A stretch of 64,000 nt of DNA from Erigeron canadensis (taxonomy: Eukaryota > Streptophyta > Magnoliopsida > Asterales > Asteraceae): contig NC_057769.1 of NCBI RefSeq assembly GCF_010389155.1, positions 19,468,735-19,532,734 on the forward strand, given 5' to 3'. The notes beneath the pieces were generated by a model. That model saw nothing but the letters and a program-made list of their open reading frames with translations. It did not search any database and had not been told where the DNA came from. Positions 32,316-44,531 of the stretch are shown here, in pieces. How positions within the stretch are numbered: position 1 is the stretch's first letter; the number at the start of each line of letters is the position of its first letter. The translations under genes and the position numbers were made by a program.

Positions 32316-34079
32316 CTAGCTAATGCCAAAATGCCCCGCCAAACCTCCTCCATGTGCCTCCCTTATTAGTATATCCCTGATGGAACCTCTTGGAATACAC
32401 AACTTACCATTTTTAAACAAGAAACCATCCTGAACAACATATGGTCCTTTCTGGTGAGCTTCAGTGAGACGATCAGAAAAGTCTGGATCAACAGCATACA
32501 ACTCCCTAATTAAAGAAATTCCAAGAACTCTTGCTTCCAGAATTGATAGCAATGAATATCTTCTAGAAAGTGAATCAGCAACAACATTTGCTACTCCAGC
32601 TTTATGTCTAGAAACAAATAAAAAAGGCTGCAAAAATTCCACCCATTTTGCATGCCTGACATTAAGCTTGTGTTGACCATTAATGAACTTCAGTGCTTCA
32701 TGATCAGAAAATAAAACAAACTGTTTAGGCTTCAGATAATGTGACCAGTGAGTGATAGGAAGAACAATTGCATAAAACTCTTTATCATAAGTTCTATACT
32801 TTAGTTTAGAACCATTAAGCTTTTCACTGAAATAGGCAACTGGACGCCCTACTTGCACCAGAACTGCACCAATACCTACACTACTGGCGTCGAACTCTAA
32901 CTCAAACAACTGATCAAAATCTGGCAAAGATAATACTGGAGTTGAACTGAGCTTTTCCTTCAGTGACTCAAATGCCAACTGGGCTGAACTTGGCCAGTCA
33001 AACACACCTTTCTTCAGACAATCAGTAATTGGAGCCACAACTGTAGCGAAATTCTTGATAAATCTTCTATAAAAAGATGTCAGTCCATGAAAACTTCTTA
33101 CTTCAGTGATGGTAGTAGGAACTGGCCATGATTTGATGGCTTCTACCTTGGAAGGATCCATGAAAATACCTTTTTTCGACACCACATATCCAAGGAAAAT
33201 TACACTTTCCACCATAAAATCACATTTTTCTAGTTTACCATACAACTGGTGTTTCCTTAGTAATTCAAATACTTTTCTTAGATGATTAACAAGCTCAACT
33301 TCAGTTTTTGAATGTACCAGAATATCATCAAAATAAACAACAACAAACTGACCAATGAGTGGTCTGAGAACTTCATTCATTAACCTCATAAAAGTACTGG
33401 GAGCATTAGATAAACCAAAAGGCGTTACTAACCATTCATAAAGGCCTCCTTTGATTTTGAATGCAGTATTCCACTCATCTCCATCTTTCATTCGAATTTG
33501 GTGATATCCACTTCTGAGATCAACTTTAGAAAATACACTAGAGCCATGTAATTCATCAAGCATATCATCCAATCTGGGAATGAGATATCTATACTTAATA
33601 GTTATATTATTTATGGCTCGACTATCAACACACACACTCATTGAACCATCTTTCTTTGGAACCAGGAGAGCTGGGACTGAACAACGACGCATACTTGCTC
33701 TCACGTAATAGTTAGCAACCAACTCATCGACTTGTCTTTGTAATTCTTTTGCTTCAGTTGGTGAACATCTGTAAGCAGCTTTGTTAGGGAGAACTAAGCC
33801 TGGAACTAGGTCAATCTGGTGTTCTATACCTCTAACTGGCGGCAAACCTTCAGGTAAGTCTTCTGGGAAAACATCAGTGAATTCCTCCAAAAGAGACTTC
33901 AGGAGACTAGGGACTCCAGTGAACTCCCTCTCTTCAGTACGTTCAAACACCAGTAACATCATGACTGAAGTACCTCCAGTGAGTTCTTCTTCAGCTTCAG
34001 TTTGTGACATAAATAAAGACTTGGTGGGCTGGTCTTTCTTATTAACTTTTAGTAACTCGTTGGGTTTTAGAGAAGTCAA
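32316..34079 (-). CDS. Element B RT, RNase H and integrase N-terminus
   Basis: 587 uninterrupted codons, the longest open frame in the window. RT shows [40 protein letters not shown] and the catalytic VVYFDDILVHSK. RNase H shows D in FELEFDASSVG, E in [12 protein letters not shown] in VLFSDHEALKF and D in NVVADSLSRR. The integrase zinc region begins at EAHGGGLAGHFGIS and is then stopped (TAG) and cut by F. The open length suggests element B was a relatively recent arrival or decayed slowly, but the protein is truncated. Confidence 0.88.
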   Translation of the reverse strand: MTSLKPNELLKVNKKDQPTKSLFMSQTEAEEELTGGTSVMMLLVFERTEEREFTGVPSLLKSLLEEFTDVFPEDLPEGLPPVRGIEHQIDLVPGLVLPNKAAYRCSPTEAKELQRQVDELVANYYVRASMRRCSVPALLVPKKDGSMSVCVDSRAINNITIKYRYLIPRLDDMLDELHGSSVFSKVDLRSGYHQIRMKDGDEWNTAFKIKGGLYEWLVTPFGLSNAPSTFMRLMNEVLRPLIGQFVVVYFDDILVHSKTEVELVNHLRKVFELLRKHQLYGKLEKCDFMVESVIFLGYVVSKKGIFMDPSKVEAIKSWPVPTTITEVRSFHGLTSFYRRFIKNFATVVAPITDCLKKGVFDWPSSAQLAFESLKEKLSSTPVLSLPDFDQLFELEFDASSVGIGAVLVQVGRPVAYFSEKLNGSKLKYRTYDKEFYAIVLPITHWSHYLKPKQFVLFSDHEALKFINGQHKLNVRHAKWVEFLQPFLFVSRHKAGVANVVADSLSRRYSLLSILEARVLGISLIRELYAVDPDFSDRLTEAHQKGPYVVQDGFLFKNGKLCIPRGSIRDILIREAHGGGLAGHFGIS

Positions 34080-34089
34080 AGTGACTTTC

Positions 34090-34476
34090 TTATGAAATAC
34101 GAATTATGAAATACATAATTATCAAATAACCATGGTTTACCCAATGAAATATGACAAGCATCCATAGGAACAACATACAAATAATTTTATCTTCATAAAC
34201 AGATCCAATGGAAAAAGGAATAGTAACTTGTTGATTGACTTTTACCTCAGATCCTTCACTGAGCCGTTGCAACTTGTATGGACGAGGGTGTTTTGTGGCA
34301 GGCAACTCCAGTTTTTCTACCAAATAAGTTGAAGGAGCATTAGCACAACTTCCACCATCAATGATCAGATCACACACCTTATCTTTAACACTACATCTAG
34401 AATGAAAGATATTTTCTCTCTGGGCAGTATCAGTTACAACTTCATTAGCATGCATCACTCTTCTGACTACCAACAT
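34090..34476 (-). pseudogene. Element B protease region
   Basis: VVRRVMHANEVV, ENIFHSRCSVKDKVCDLIID and GGSCANAPSTYLVEKLELP give the retropepsin-like segment with D-G-G at the active-site position. The frame is lost near 34170 (KIICMLFLWMLV, after VYED) and again before RT. Confidence 0.8.
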
Positions 34477-35572
34477 TTCTCCAACATATCAATATATGTT
34501 TCTTCACTTTCATCGTCATCATACACTGGTTCACCTTTTTCAGTTTCTACATCTGGTTTGCTTTCAATTTCTTTAGCAGTAAGTGCTCGCTGGTTGGGAC
34601 ACTAGGCCTGTAAGTGACCAATGCCATGACACTTAAAACATTTCCTTCCAACTGGTTCTTTTGATCCTCAAGTTTCTTTCTTTTTTCCTCTGAAGGACTG
34701 TTGACCAGTTGCACTGGGCTTTAGAACTGGTTGACTAGAACTAGACAAAACCTTAGTGAAAGGTTTGTACTGGACTTTCTTCTTCAGTTGCTTCTCAATC
34801 TGGAGAGCCAATTTGCAAGCACCTTCGTACGTCCAGATGGGCTGCAACTCTATCTTTTCTAAAATGGTAACATTCAACCCACCAATGAATCTGGCGATAG
34901 TGTGCTCTTCAGTTTTTTTCACACCAGTTCGAGTCTTCAGTTGCTCGAATTCTCTAATATACTCCACAACTTCTTTTGCAGCTTGCTTCAGATTGTTCAT
35001 CAGGAGATACTGATCTTGCTTGTACGACTAGGGAACAAATCTTTTCTGCATGACTTCTTTCAGTTTGGACCAGGTCTTGATTTTGCTTTTACCCTTGTAT
35101 TCTCTTTCAGATTTCATATTTTCATACCAGGATGAAACATACTTTTTCAACCTAATAATGGCAACTTTAAAACTTTTTTTTTTTTTTTTTTATCATCATA
35201 GCCTTTTATCTCCATTATGCTATCCATTACCTGAACCCATTCAAAGAACTCTTCAGGGTTTGAAGAACCAACAAAATCTGGGGGATCTATCTTAATACCT
35301 TTTGTATCATCCACCTTATGTCTCCTACGCCTTATTTTAGACTGATTAGACTCATCAGAATCACTAGAAGATCTGGGTGTACCATCAGATCTCTCACTAG
35401 GACCTTGAGACTCATCATATCCTTCACCTACAATACATTTTCTATTCAACCTTAAGCCACTATCTTCTAACAGATTAATAACTCTACCAAGTGTTTCTTG
35501 TAAATCTTCAATCTGCCTATCTCTCCTAGCATTATGAGCTTTTTCTAATGTCATATTTCTTCTATAAGCCAT
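34477..35572 (-). pseudogene. Element B gag
   Basis: Starts MAYRRNMTLEKAHNARRDRQ (35572). A Ser-rich linker and IDPPDFVGSSNPEEFFEWV follow, then a run of A (35176-35194 on the plus strand as T) encoding Lys that shifts the frame. The downstream frame has VVEYIREFEQLKTRTGVKK and FIGGLNVTILEKIELQP. A CCHC knuckle (CFKCHGIGHLQA, stop, CP) lies at about 34605-34650 and contains a TAG. Confidence 0.82.
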
Positions 35573-35698
35573 TGATAATCAATAAAACAACACCAACAAT
35601 AACAGATCTAAACAAAATGAACTACAACTCCAACAGATCTAATCTGACCCAACAAACCAAACAACAACCAAGGACTAAAAGATTAAGAAACCTTTTGG

Positions 35699-35716
35699 AA
35701 CCTGGCTCTGATACCA
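35699..35716 (-). other. Primer binding site of element B (initiator tRNA-Met type)
   Basis: On the minus strand: TGGTATCAGAGCCAGGTT, 5 bases from the LTR end. This is the common plant retrotransposon primer site complementary to initiator tRNA-Met. Confidence 0.88.
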
Positions 35717-35721
35717 TAATT

Positions 35722-36590
35722 TGATGCGTAAAATACGCAAAACTGAAGCACAGTGAAATTAATAACAGCTTGAAATACTATTTTTGGTATTTTCTGATAT
35801 TATAATGAAAATAAGCAACAAAAACAAGAAAATAAAAGTAAATGATAGATAAAGAATCCACCACCAAGATTCGTAAAGGCCAAGCCACCAGAATCAAGGA
35901 TAAAAGAAACACTTCAACCCACCACTATGTTTGATAAAAATCTAGTCACCACAAACACAGATAAAGGAATCGAAGATTTAAAGACCTCACCACTATAAAT
36001 GATAAAGGACGAACCATCACAATTATAGATCGGGTCACTCCAAACTACCAAGATTAAAGATCTATAAAGGTAAATGAAGATTTTTTTAAAGATAAAGGCT
36101 GCTCTATTAATTTCATTCAATTCAATATCAAAAACTGATTTAACAATGAGAAATACAACTCCTATTTATAGCCACATAAACTATTTCCTAGGAGTTATCG
36201 AAATAATATTAAAATAAACAAAAAGCTGTCATGGGCAAAGGACAACTACTAATTTATTAGCCAATAGGAAATGGACAGGCAAAGCTTCTTGAAAGATTCC
36301 TTATGCATATGGGCCCACAAACCGTTAGGATTAACGTTATCACACGCTCCTTCCTTCTTCATGTCAACAGCTGGCATCCCTTCTTTTATTGGACCCACAA
36401 ACATGTGACTGAAACAAACTTTACTGAAGACTGGAAACTAACATTTGGAGCTTCAACTGGAGACGTACATCTGGAGCATCCATCTGGAGACTATACTGGA
36501 ACTGGTCACTGGAGCGCTTCAGTGGAGAACTTCACTGACGTATTTCTGATGGTTGTATCTAGAGCTTCTTGCCATTGGAAAAGTGTTACA
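35722..36590 (-). repeat. Element B 5' LTR (869 bp)
   Basis: On the minus strand it starts TGTAACACTTTTCC and ends TTTTACGCATCA. A TATAAATA box on the minus strand is at 36173-36180. The U3 part (36400-36540) is crowded with CTGGAG/ACTGGA repeats. The 3' partner is not in the window, so the left border relies on the primer site and the TG...CA rule. Confidence 0.75.
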
Positions 36591-36652
36591 ACCCGCATTT
36601 GTTTGTAGGTTAGTAGATTCTAGGGACAAAATCCTTTTAAGGAGGAGGTAAT
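36591..36652 (+). pseudogene. Tail of a Tekay-like pol with polypurine tract
   Basis: The short frame ending SRDKILLRRR matches the usual last residues of Tekay-type pol, followed by the polypurine tract AAGGAGGAGGTAAT directly before the LTR start at 36653. It is cut on its left by the LTR of B. Confidence 0.6.
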
Positions 36653-39199
36653 TGTAACATCCCGTATTCTTTTATTCTAATTCCATTAACTTTGACCATT
36701 AGTCAATGTTGACCTACCGTTAAGTGGCGTCATATTTTATGTGGTTAACCATGGTGTTATTTATTATGTGTTTATGTGGATGATTATGTGGAATTTAAGT
36801 AGAATAATATGCGTCATACGTGTGGATAAGTCGGGTATGTGTTCCCATTTAGTGTGGCTAAAGTGTCGATAGATGTTATCATTAATGCTTGTTATGTTGT
36901 GCATTCCCGTAGGAGTTAAAATGTGGTTACGTAACTTGTCTTATTTAAAAAGAAAAACTTAAGTGAAATATCATAGTAGCATGTTTAGGTTCTGCCCAAA
37001 AGGAAGAAATTTTAAGGTCAAAAGCCTTATTTGGCTTGGGGCTTTGTCGTGTAGAGGTATAACCGTATATAACAAAAATAAAATAAGGTAAGGGTTTTGT
37101 TATTACTTGTGTTGTGGCCGTCAAAGGGGAAAGCAAAGGGCGATTTGTCGATCATTGTTCGTGGGGTTGTGAGCGGCAAAGAAATTAAGAGGATTCCTTA
37201 TAAATCATAATATATATAAAGTTGTTTCTTGGCTTTTTCCAATCGTATATCAGGTAACAATAATTTAAAGTTTATTTTTTTAAAGCCTCTGTTGGTCCTA
37301 GATACTATATGTGTATTAGTATAATATAGCAATAATTAAGTGATGATGTTGTCTGCATATTGAAATTGCCGAAATAAAAAAGAGAGGAAGCATCAAGAGT
37401 TTTTAGTCATAATTGTTTTCTGCTTTCTTTACTCTCTTAGCCGAAATATATATGTATAGGATTGTATTTTGAGGCAAATTATGGAATTATGATCTAGCCG
37501 CAAATTTCATAGCAGAAAGAAAGAAAAGTGATTTAGTCTAGTAACAATATTATATGTAATACTTAATAGTAATATAATACTCCAGCAGTACATAAGGGTT
37601 GTTTTGTGTTATCTTTTAATTATTGGGATAAAATTGTCCATGTTGCTATGCTGGCTTCTATTTTGTGGCTGTAGATTTCATGCAAAGAGACCATATAGTC
37701 AATATAATACAATATAAAGAGTACATAATTTTGTAAAGTAGTCACATGTCTAGCAACCAATAAAAAAATAAAAGTTATATTTTGTCCTTGTGGTTGTTTG
37801 TTCATCACGAACAGCAGAAAAAGATTGGAGTCAAATTACTAGTTTTGTTTGTTCATTTAATTTTATTCGTATATTTATATATAGGTTGATTCCGAACTAC
37901 AATATTATGGTTGTTTTGTCTAGTCATTTTCTTTAGTTTATTTTAATTATTTGTCGTCATTTATAGATAGTCAGGAATACATAACAAGCTTGGTAAAGTA
38001 TTAGTATTTATGATTTGTGAAGCTGCAAAAGGTAAGATAATTTACTTTTGACACCTGGGAACACAACAAAACTTAGTTTTAATATTTAAACTCCCCTTTT
38101 ATGTTGTTTCAACTTTCATGCATATGTTAGGCGTGAGATATATGTGGGAGGTTTATTGGGTGTTGTTAACTTAAAGGATGCTTGGGTAGAAATCAGTTTA
38201 ATGTTGTACTGTTGATATATGTAGTACACGTTTAAGGGCCCTAAAATAGTATGTTGATTTTGGTGTGATATTTTAATATATCTTTTGGTGAAAGTCTCGA
38301 GCATTGGTGTAAGAGTTAAGCTTAACCCACATGACGTCTATTTAGGCGGAGTGTGCTATGGCGTCACTTGGAACCTCGATCAGGTTCTCTTGTGAATACA
38401 ACCTGGTGTTTAGAGTATTTCGGGTGTCGTGGTTGACCACCTGGTGTTAACAGAATACTCATGGATTTGGTTATGCCTATCTATAACGACGTAGATGGAC
38501 CACCGTAAGGTCTACCCATCAAGTCGGGTGTGGGGATCCATATTTGGCTATTTAGCCGCCTCACACAACCTTTTTATGTAGTTTATTATTGCATAACCTT
38601 TTGGTTGATTTATGCAGCTTATGTAGTTATGTGGATATTGGTGGCCATGGAGGATTGCTAGGCACATTATAGGATTTGATAATCCTTATTATGCAGTTTA
38701 TGTTGTTTTGTTATTTGTGCCTTTATGTACGCATGAGTTGATTTATTAAAGTGTTTTAATTGGCAATCCTTTTATTTATACTAACATGTTATCTTACTCA
38801 GCTTTAATAGCTGACACTTGTATTGTGAAAATGTGTTGTGCCCTCAGGTTAGACATTGATCAGTGGCTGGTAGCTTGCTTGTGAGATGGATAGCTATTAT
38901 TGGAGCTTTTGGACGTTGGCTTTAGTTACCCATAGTTTCACTATTTAAGTAGACTTATTTATTTAGCCCTTTTGGCTTTTATTACGTTGACTGTCTTTGT
39001 TGAGGTTGATTGTGGATTTCATTTACATTATTGTGATGATACTGGTTGGTAACACCTTTTAAGACATTCATTATGTTTTATTGGTTCCGTTAGGAATCAA
39101 TTGGGATTTTTAAAAGTCGCTTCCGCATTTTATAAACGGTGTTATGTTTAAAGTTGAAATTTTTTTGAAATCCACACTTTTATAAAGCAGGGTGTTATA
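36653..39199 (+). repeat. Element C LTR (about 2.55 kb)
   Basis: Starts TGTAACATCCCGTATTC and ends GGGTGTTATA (normally TTACA), followed by a primer site. It shares with the LTR of F a block near its 3' part (GCTGACACTT, CAGGTTAGA). It is preceded by a pol tail and purine tract and followed by primer site and gag, so it serves both as the 3' LTR of one copy and the 5' LTR of the next. No other gene in it. Confidence 0.8.
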
Positions 39200-39202
39200 A
39201 GT

Positions 39203-39220
39203 TGGTATTAGAGCTATAGT
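39203..39220 (+). other. Degenerate primer binding site of element C
   Basis: TGGTATTAGAGCTATAGT, two or three changes away from the initiator tRNA-Met form TGGTATCAGAGC. It starts 3 bases after the LTR end. Confidence 0.7.
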
Positions 39221-39448
39221 TTAAGTGAACCATTGGCCATAGGTGTTGGTCTTGGACTTAAACTATTGATGTATTGCAGATTTAAGGTTTAGGAAGATTG
39301 CCTTAGGACGGGTTTGGGTTGAGAGTGAGAGTATGATTAATGCTTATATGTAATTGTGGTGTATATGCATATTTTTGTAACTTAGCCTTATCTTCCTTAC
39401 TTCTCGCTATACCCATAGCTAAATCTCTCGTTGTGATTTTATAGAAAT

Positions 39449-40680
39449 ATGGTGAACACAAGGAGCATGAATTTTGTTAATGAAGCAGGTGTCAGTAACA
39501 CGAATAACAATGTGAATTCTCGTCCTACCGAAGTTGAAATGGCCGAATTGCTTCGCAGTGTCACCAATGAATTAACCAGGACAAGAGCTGAGTTGACTGA
39601 AATCAGAAATGAGAGGGATTATCTGTTGAATCAGCCTGAAAGGTCAGGGGAAAGTTACCCTCACCGAAACCGCCAGAATGAGGAACCATCTCCTACCCGT
39701 TCTTTCACGGGTAATACTTCTTCGATTCACTCTATTCATCGACAGGATGACAGGACACTTGATGGTCGGGATGGTGATATTAATAGGAGGCGTAGGGATG
39801 ATGACAGAAATAATCGTGATCGTGGGGGTAACCGTGATACAGGTCATGAGTATAATAATTTCATGAAATGCAAGCCGGATATTTTCAAGGGTGGTCACAA
39901 TCCGGTGGCCAATAGACGTTGGATTATGCATTTGGAAGTGGTATTTGAATCTTGTGATTGCCCAGAGAATAAGAAAGTATTGTTTGCCTCGAGAATGTTT
40001 GAGGATGGTGCTTTGGATTGGTGGAATACTCGTCGCACTATTTTGGGCTCAGCTTACATTTCTAGCATGACTTGGCAGTCTTTTGTTGGGTTATTTGAGA
40101 GGGAGTATTGCACTACCAGGGACTTGGAGGTGTTGGAGCAGTCGTTCTTGACTCTCAAAAAGGGGGATAAACCTGTGGAAGAGTATGCTAAGTTGTTTAC
40201 TGAGAAGATGACATTTTGTCTACATTTGTTCGCTACTGGAGCATCTACTGTTACTCGTTTTGTGAATGGGCTTCTAGCTGAGTATCGTGGGTTTTTTAGG
40301 GGTAAGACTACATTGAGTTTGGCTGTTGATGAGGTCAAGCGTGTGGAGTATGATTTGGGGTCCAAGGTTAGGAAGGATGGGAATTTTGGCTTCAAAAGGA
40401 GCAATGATAGGTCTTCAAGGTCCAATAAAAGGTAAGGGTAGTTCTTCTAATAGCAACAATGATAAACAGTTGGGAAGTTGGTGCGTACGGTGCAAATCGA
40501 AGCATACTGGTCCGTGTTCCCTTAGTACTATGAGTTGTAGCAGGTTTACCGGTATGGGACATCTTGCTAAGGATTGTACAGCCGAGCCTCGTTGTCATTA
40601 TTGTAAGCAGACAGGGCATCAGAAACCAGATTGTCCCAAATGGAAGCCTACCCATAAGAAGAATGAGCGACCGAAGACTA
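39449..40680 (+). pseudogene. Element C gag with zinc knuckles
   Basis: MVNTRSMNFVNEAGVSN starts gag. The capsid-like core has KPDIFKGGHNPVANRRWIMH, ASRMFEDGALDWWNT and YAKLFTEKMTFCLHLF. TAA at 40433-40435 ends the frame and the zinc knuckle region follows in another frame: [13 protein letters not shown], a degraded [14 protein letters not shown] and [15 protein letters not shown] single frameshift near 40430 separates them. Confidence 0.88.
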
Positions 40681-42794
40681 CAGCTCGTGCCTTCAACATG
40701 ACTACTGAGCTTGCTCGATCAGATGATGAGGTAGTTAGTGGTACATTTATTATTAATTCTTCTCTTGCTAATGTGTTATTTGATTCTGGTGTAAATAGAT
40801 CTTTTGTGTCTACTTTATTTGCTCCTAAGCTTGGTAAATTGACTCGCCCATTAGATAAACCTATTGAGGTTGAGGTAGTTGATGGTCGTACTTCTATGGT
40901 CCGTGACGGGTTCTTTGATTGTTCTATTGAGATAGAGGGTCGTTCTTTTTCTATTGACTTGTTGCCTACTACTGTTGCTAGCTTTGATATTGTTGTGGGT
41001 ATGGATTGGATGTCTAAGAATGGTGTCGTTATTCTCTGTTCTAAGAAGATTGTACGTATCACTACTCCTGATGGTGGTGTAGTTTCTGTTTATGGTGATA
41101 AAGAAAAAGGTAGTGTGAAGATTATTTCTCTTGTGAAAGCTCTTAGGTGTATCCGACAGACTAAGGATCATTCTGATCATTTTCTAGCTTATGTGATTGA
41201 TTCACGAAAGGCTAATCCTTCTATTGCTGATGTTGATGTTGTAGTTGAGTTTCCTAATGTCTTTTCAGATGATCTTCTTGGTCTTCCTCCTGATAGGGAA
41301 GTAGAGTTTCATATTGATCTTATTCCTGGTGCTACCCCTGTTGCTAAAGCACCATATCATCTCGCTCCTACTGAGATGAAGGAGTTGATGTCTCAGCTCC
41401 AAGAGTTTCTTGATAAAGGGTTTATTCGTCCGAGTTCCTCGCCTTGGGGTGCTTCTATTCTGTTTGTAAAGAAGAAGGATGGTTCTATGAGGATGTGTAT
41501 CGATTACCATGAGCTTAACAAGCGAACAATGAAGAATAAATATCCTCTTCCTCGTATTGATGACTTATTTGATCAGTTGTAGGGTGCTTCTTATTTTTCT
41601 AAGATTGATTTGCGGTCTGGTTATCATCAGTTGAAGGTGGATGGAGAAAGTGTTGCTAAGACAACTTTTCGTACTCGTTATGGGCATTATGAGTTTCTGG
41701 TCATGCCTTTTGGTTTGACTAATGCTCAGCTGCTTTCATGGATCTCATGAAATCGTGTTTGTCGGCCTTATCTTGATCATTTTGTCATTGTTTTCATCGA
41801 TGACATTCTTATTTACTCTAAATCTATTGAAGAGCATCGTAAGCACTTGAGGACTGTTCATGAGATTCTCAGGGAGAATAAGTTATATGCTAAATTCTCC
41901 AAGTGCGAATTCTGGCTTAAGGAAGTTCATTTCCTTGGGCATGTCATTTCCAGTGAAGGTTTGAAAGTTGATCCTTAAAAAATCGAGGCTGTAATGAAGT
42001 GGGAACAACCTAAGTCACCGACAGAGATTAAGTCTTTTTTGGGTTTAGCTGGCTATTACAGGAGGTTCATTCAGGATTTCTCTCGTATTGCTAAGCCTAT
42101 GACTGAATTGACAAAGAAAGGGGTGAAATTCTTGTGGACAGATTCACAAGAAAAATCTTTTTAGACCTTGAAGAAGAAATTGTGTGAAGCTCCTATTCTT
42201 GCCTTGCCTGAAGTTTCTAAGGATATGGTTGTTTATAGCGATGCTTCTGGTACTGGTTTGGGTTGTGTCTTGATGCAGCGTGGTAAGGTAATTGCATATG
42301 CTTCACGCCAGTTGAAGCCACATGAGAAGAATTATCCGACTCATGATTTGGAGCTTGCAGCAGTAGTTTTTGCTTTGAAGTTATGGAGACATTATCTTTA
42401 TGGCACAAAGTATACTTTATTCACTGATCATAAGAGCTTGCAGTATGTCTTTAACCAGCAAGACTTGAATGCGAGACAGAGGCGCTGGATGGAGTTGTTA
42501 AAAGACTATGATTGTGAAATTAAATATCATCCGGGGAAAGCTAATGTAGTAGCTGATGCTTTGAGTAGAAAAGGACAGGGTCCCGCATGTCGACTTAATT
42601 CCATGGTTATCAAGGTGAAATCTGGGTTGCTTGAACGTATCAAGTTAGCCCAAGTTGAGGCTTTGTTACCGGCTAATGTTGATAATGAAGGAATAGGTAA
42701 AAAGAAGAGCATTGAAATGGTGGTTAATAGTCGGGGTTTTCAGACCTTGAATGGTAGGATTTGGGTGCCTAAAGTCAGGGTATACGAGAGTTGA
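40681..42794 (+). pseudogene. Element C protease, RT and RNase H
   Basis: Protease active site DSG in [17 protein letters not shown], then [33 protein letters not shown], a TAG at 41580-41582, [14 protein letters not shown], and a frame break near 41728-41755. The catalytic [13 protein letters not shown] box is intact. More stops occur near 41977 and 42162. RNase [36 protein letters not shown] and [10 protein letters not shown]. The last frame ends at 42794 before any integrase core. Confidence 0.88.
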
Positions 42795-43018
42795 TACTTC
42801 AAGAAGCTCTCCAAGAACTTTTGCTTCCAGAATTGATAGCAATGAATATTTTCTAGAAAGTGCATCAGCAACAACATTTGCTACTCCAGCTTTATGTTTA
42901 GAAACAAATGGATAAGACTGCAAAAATTCCACCCGTTTTGCATGCCTGGCATTAAGCTTGTGTTGACCATTAATGAACTTCAGTGTTTCATGATTAGAAG
43001 GACTTCAGATAATGTGAC

Positions 43019-44528
43019 TGATGTGCGTTTGTTTTACGGGTCTTTAAATTTATATGTTGTACAAGTAACTAAACTAAACAAAACCACACTTACGGGCAGC
43101 GAACCCGGTTGATGTAGTATAGGCTAGTGGTGAGCTACAGGATCGTTCGCAGGGACACGTTGCACTGTTTAATCTATACCTAAGTGTAATCCTAAAGGTT
43201 GGGGGTTTGTCACGATTTCCTATTTTAACTAATTGATTGCAGAAAATTAACTCTAAGCCACACACTAGTAGTGAGAGGCTTAACCTGAAAATAGAATTGA
43301 AAAAGCGAATAACAGTAATTAAATTAAAATACTTGTTTGGACATCTCAGATCTCATGGTACGACCAAATACTAGTTCTACTGGTTTGTTAGACTGTTCGA
43401 AACTTCGTCAGGGCTCGGATTCTTGTTAGATTCACCTTACCTAAGTTACTAGTGCTGTCACTAGACTCACACTACTCTATAGACAAATTCTCGTTGTCTA
43501 AGCATTAAACGACCTAAAGTTTGTGTTACTAGTTCATCTTTTAGTTACCCGCCTCTTAAGCCATGACCAGATATAATTCCCTCCGGTGACCACAGTGCTC
43601 GTTTCCAAGTCAAAGGATCGCGTCTGACATTGTTAAGCATCATGTTCAATTCAATCTAGTTATTATGGTTCTTGATCCCTCAGTTACAAGTGAATCACTT
43701 TTTACTTCTAGTTAAAGATCGACTAGTCGTTTTCTGTCCTAGCATGTTAGTCCTAGTGTATGATCATAGACAACCATAAAAATAAAACTAACATATTCAG
43801 ATATAAAACCAATAATAACATGACCTTTAAATAAACATGGATCTACGATGAACAGTAAAAATCACACTCCAACAGTAAACTAACAAACACAATAAAATAG
43901 TAAACGTCTACATGATCACATCGATTCCAAACAAGTATCCAGCCCTGAGCCTAGCATTATTAATGGAATAACAAAGTCTGAAAATATGAAAGACATAGTT
44001 CAAACAAATAAAAGATAAATAGAAAGCTAGATCTAGACCGAGGATGAAGATCGGAAGGAGCTAGAAACTCCAAAACCTTCTTGGAAACTGCGAAATCGAC
44101 CTAGGGGTGTTGCTGGGCGGCTAGGGCTGTTGTTTCGGCTCTCTCTTCAGGTTTTGAGGGTTAGTTCGACTTAAATAGGCAGCAGAGTCGGTCTCCTGAA
44201 CTGGGCTCACCAGCGGCGCTGGTGGGCTTACTAACGGCGCTGGAATGCTTGAGGGAGCGGCGCTGGTAGATGACTGGCCAGCGGCGCTGGTGGCTCCTGC
44301 TGCACCTCCCGCGTCTTCGTTCAGCTCCGAATCGCTTCCTTGTGTCTTGTAATCATCATAGGCTTCCTTCCTGAGTTACTTGATGTCATTTACCCTCTCT
44401 CGCATCTTCCGTGAACCTATATAAACATGCAATTCATTAAGTACCTAAAGTTTCGGAATATTAACTCATTTAGACGTAGAAATGAAGCCTTTCAATTGGG
44501 GTTTTTATCACAATTTGGACGCTCATCA
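43019..44528 (-). repeat. Element D 3' LTR (1510 bp)
   Basis: Pairs with 50514-52070. It has four GC-rich units of CCAGCGGCGCTGG type: 44208-44224, about 44232, about 44254 and 44278-44290, two fewer than the other LTR. A weak TATA-like TATTTAAG on the minus strand lies near 44170. Confidence 0.93.
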
Positions 44529-44531
44529 TAT

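Larger units (their letters stand above)
32278..36590 (-). mobile_element. Element B: Ty3/gypsy retrotransposon, 5' two thirds
   Basis: Minus-strand element reading LTR (35722-36590), primer site, gag, protease, RT, RNase H and the beginning of integrase, cut at HFYWPK where the LTR of F abuts. The rest of integrase and the 3' LTR are not in the window. Chromovirus-type gag and protease motifs; exact lineage not assigned. Contains an A19-type homopolymer in gag and several stops. Confidence 0.85.
36653..42792 (+). mobile_element. Element C: Tekay-like chromovirus, 3' truncated
   Basis: LTR, primer site, gag, protease, RT and RNase H in order. It stops in the pol linker at [10 protein letters not shown] (42792), where a B-type fragment in opposite orientation begins. 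Integrase, chromodomain and 3' LTR are absent. Confidence 0.85.

Noticed and set aside
35699..35716. tRNA-like match (also at 53061 and 39203)
   Set aside because: These are 18-base primer binding sites, not tRNA genes; no cloverleaf around them.
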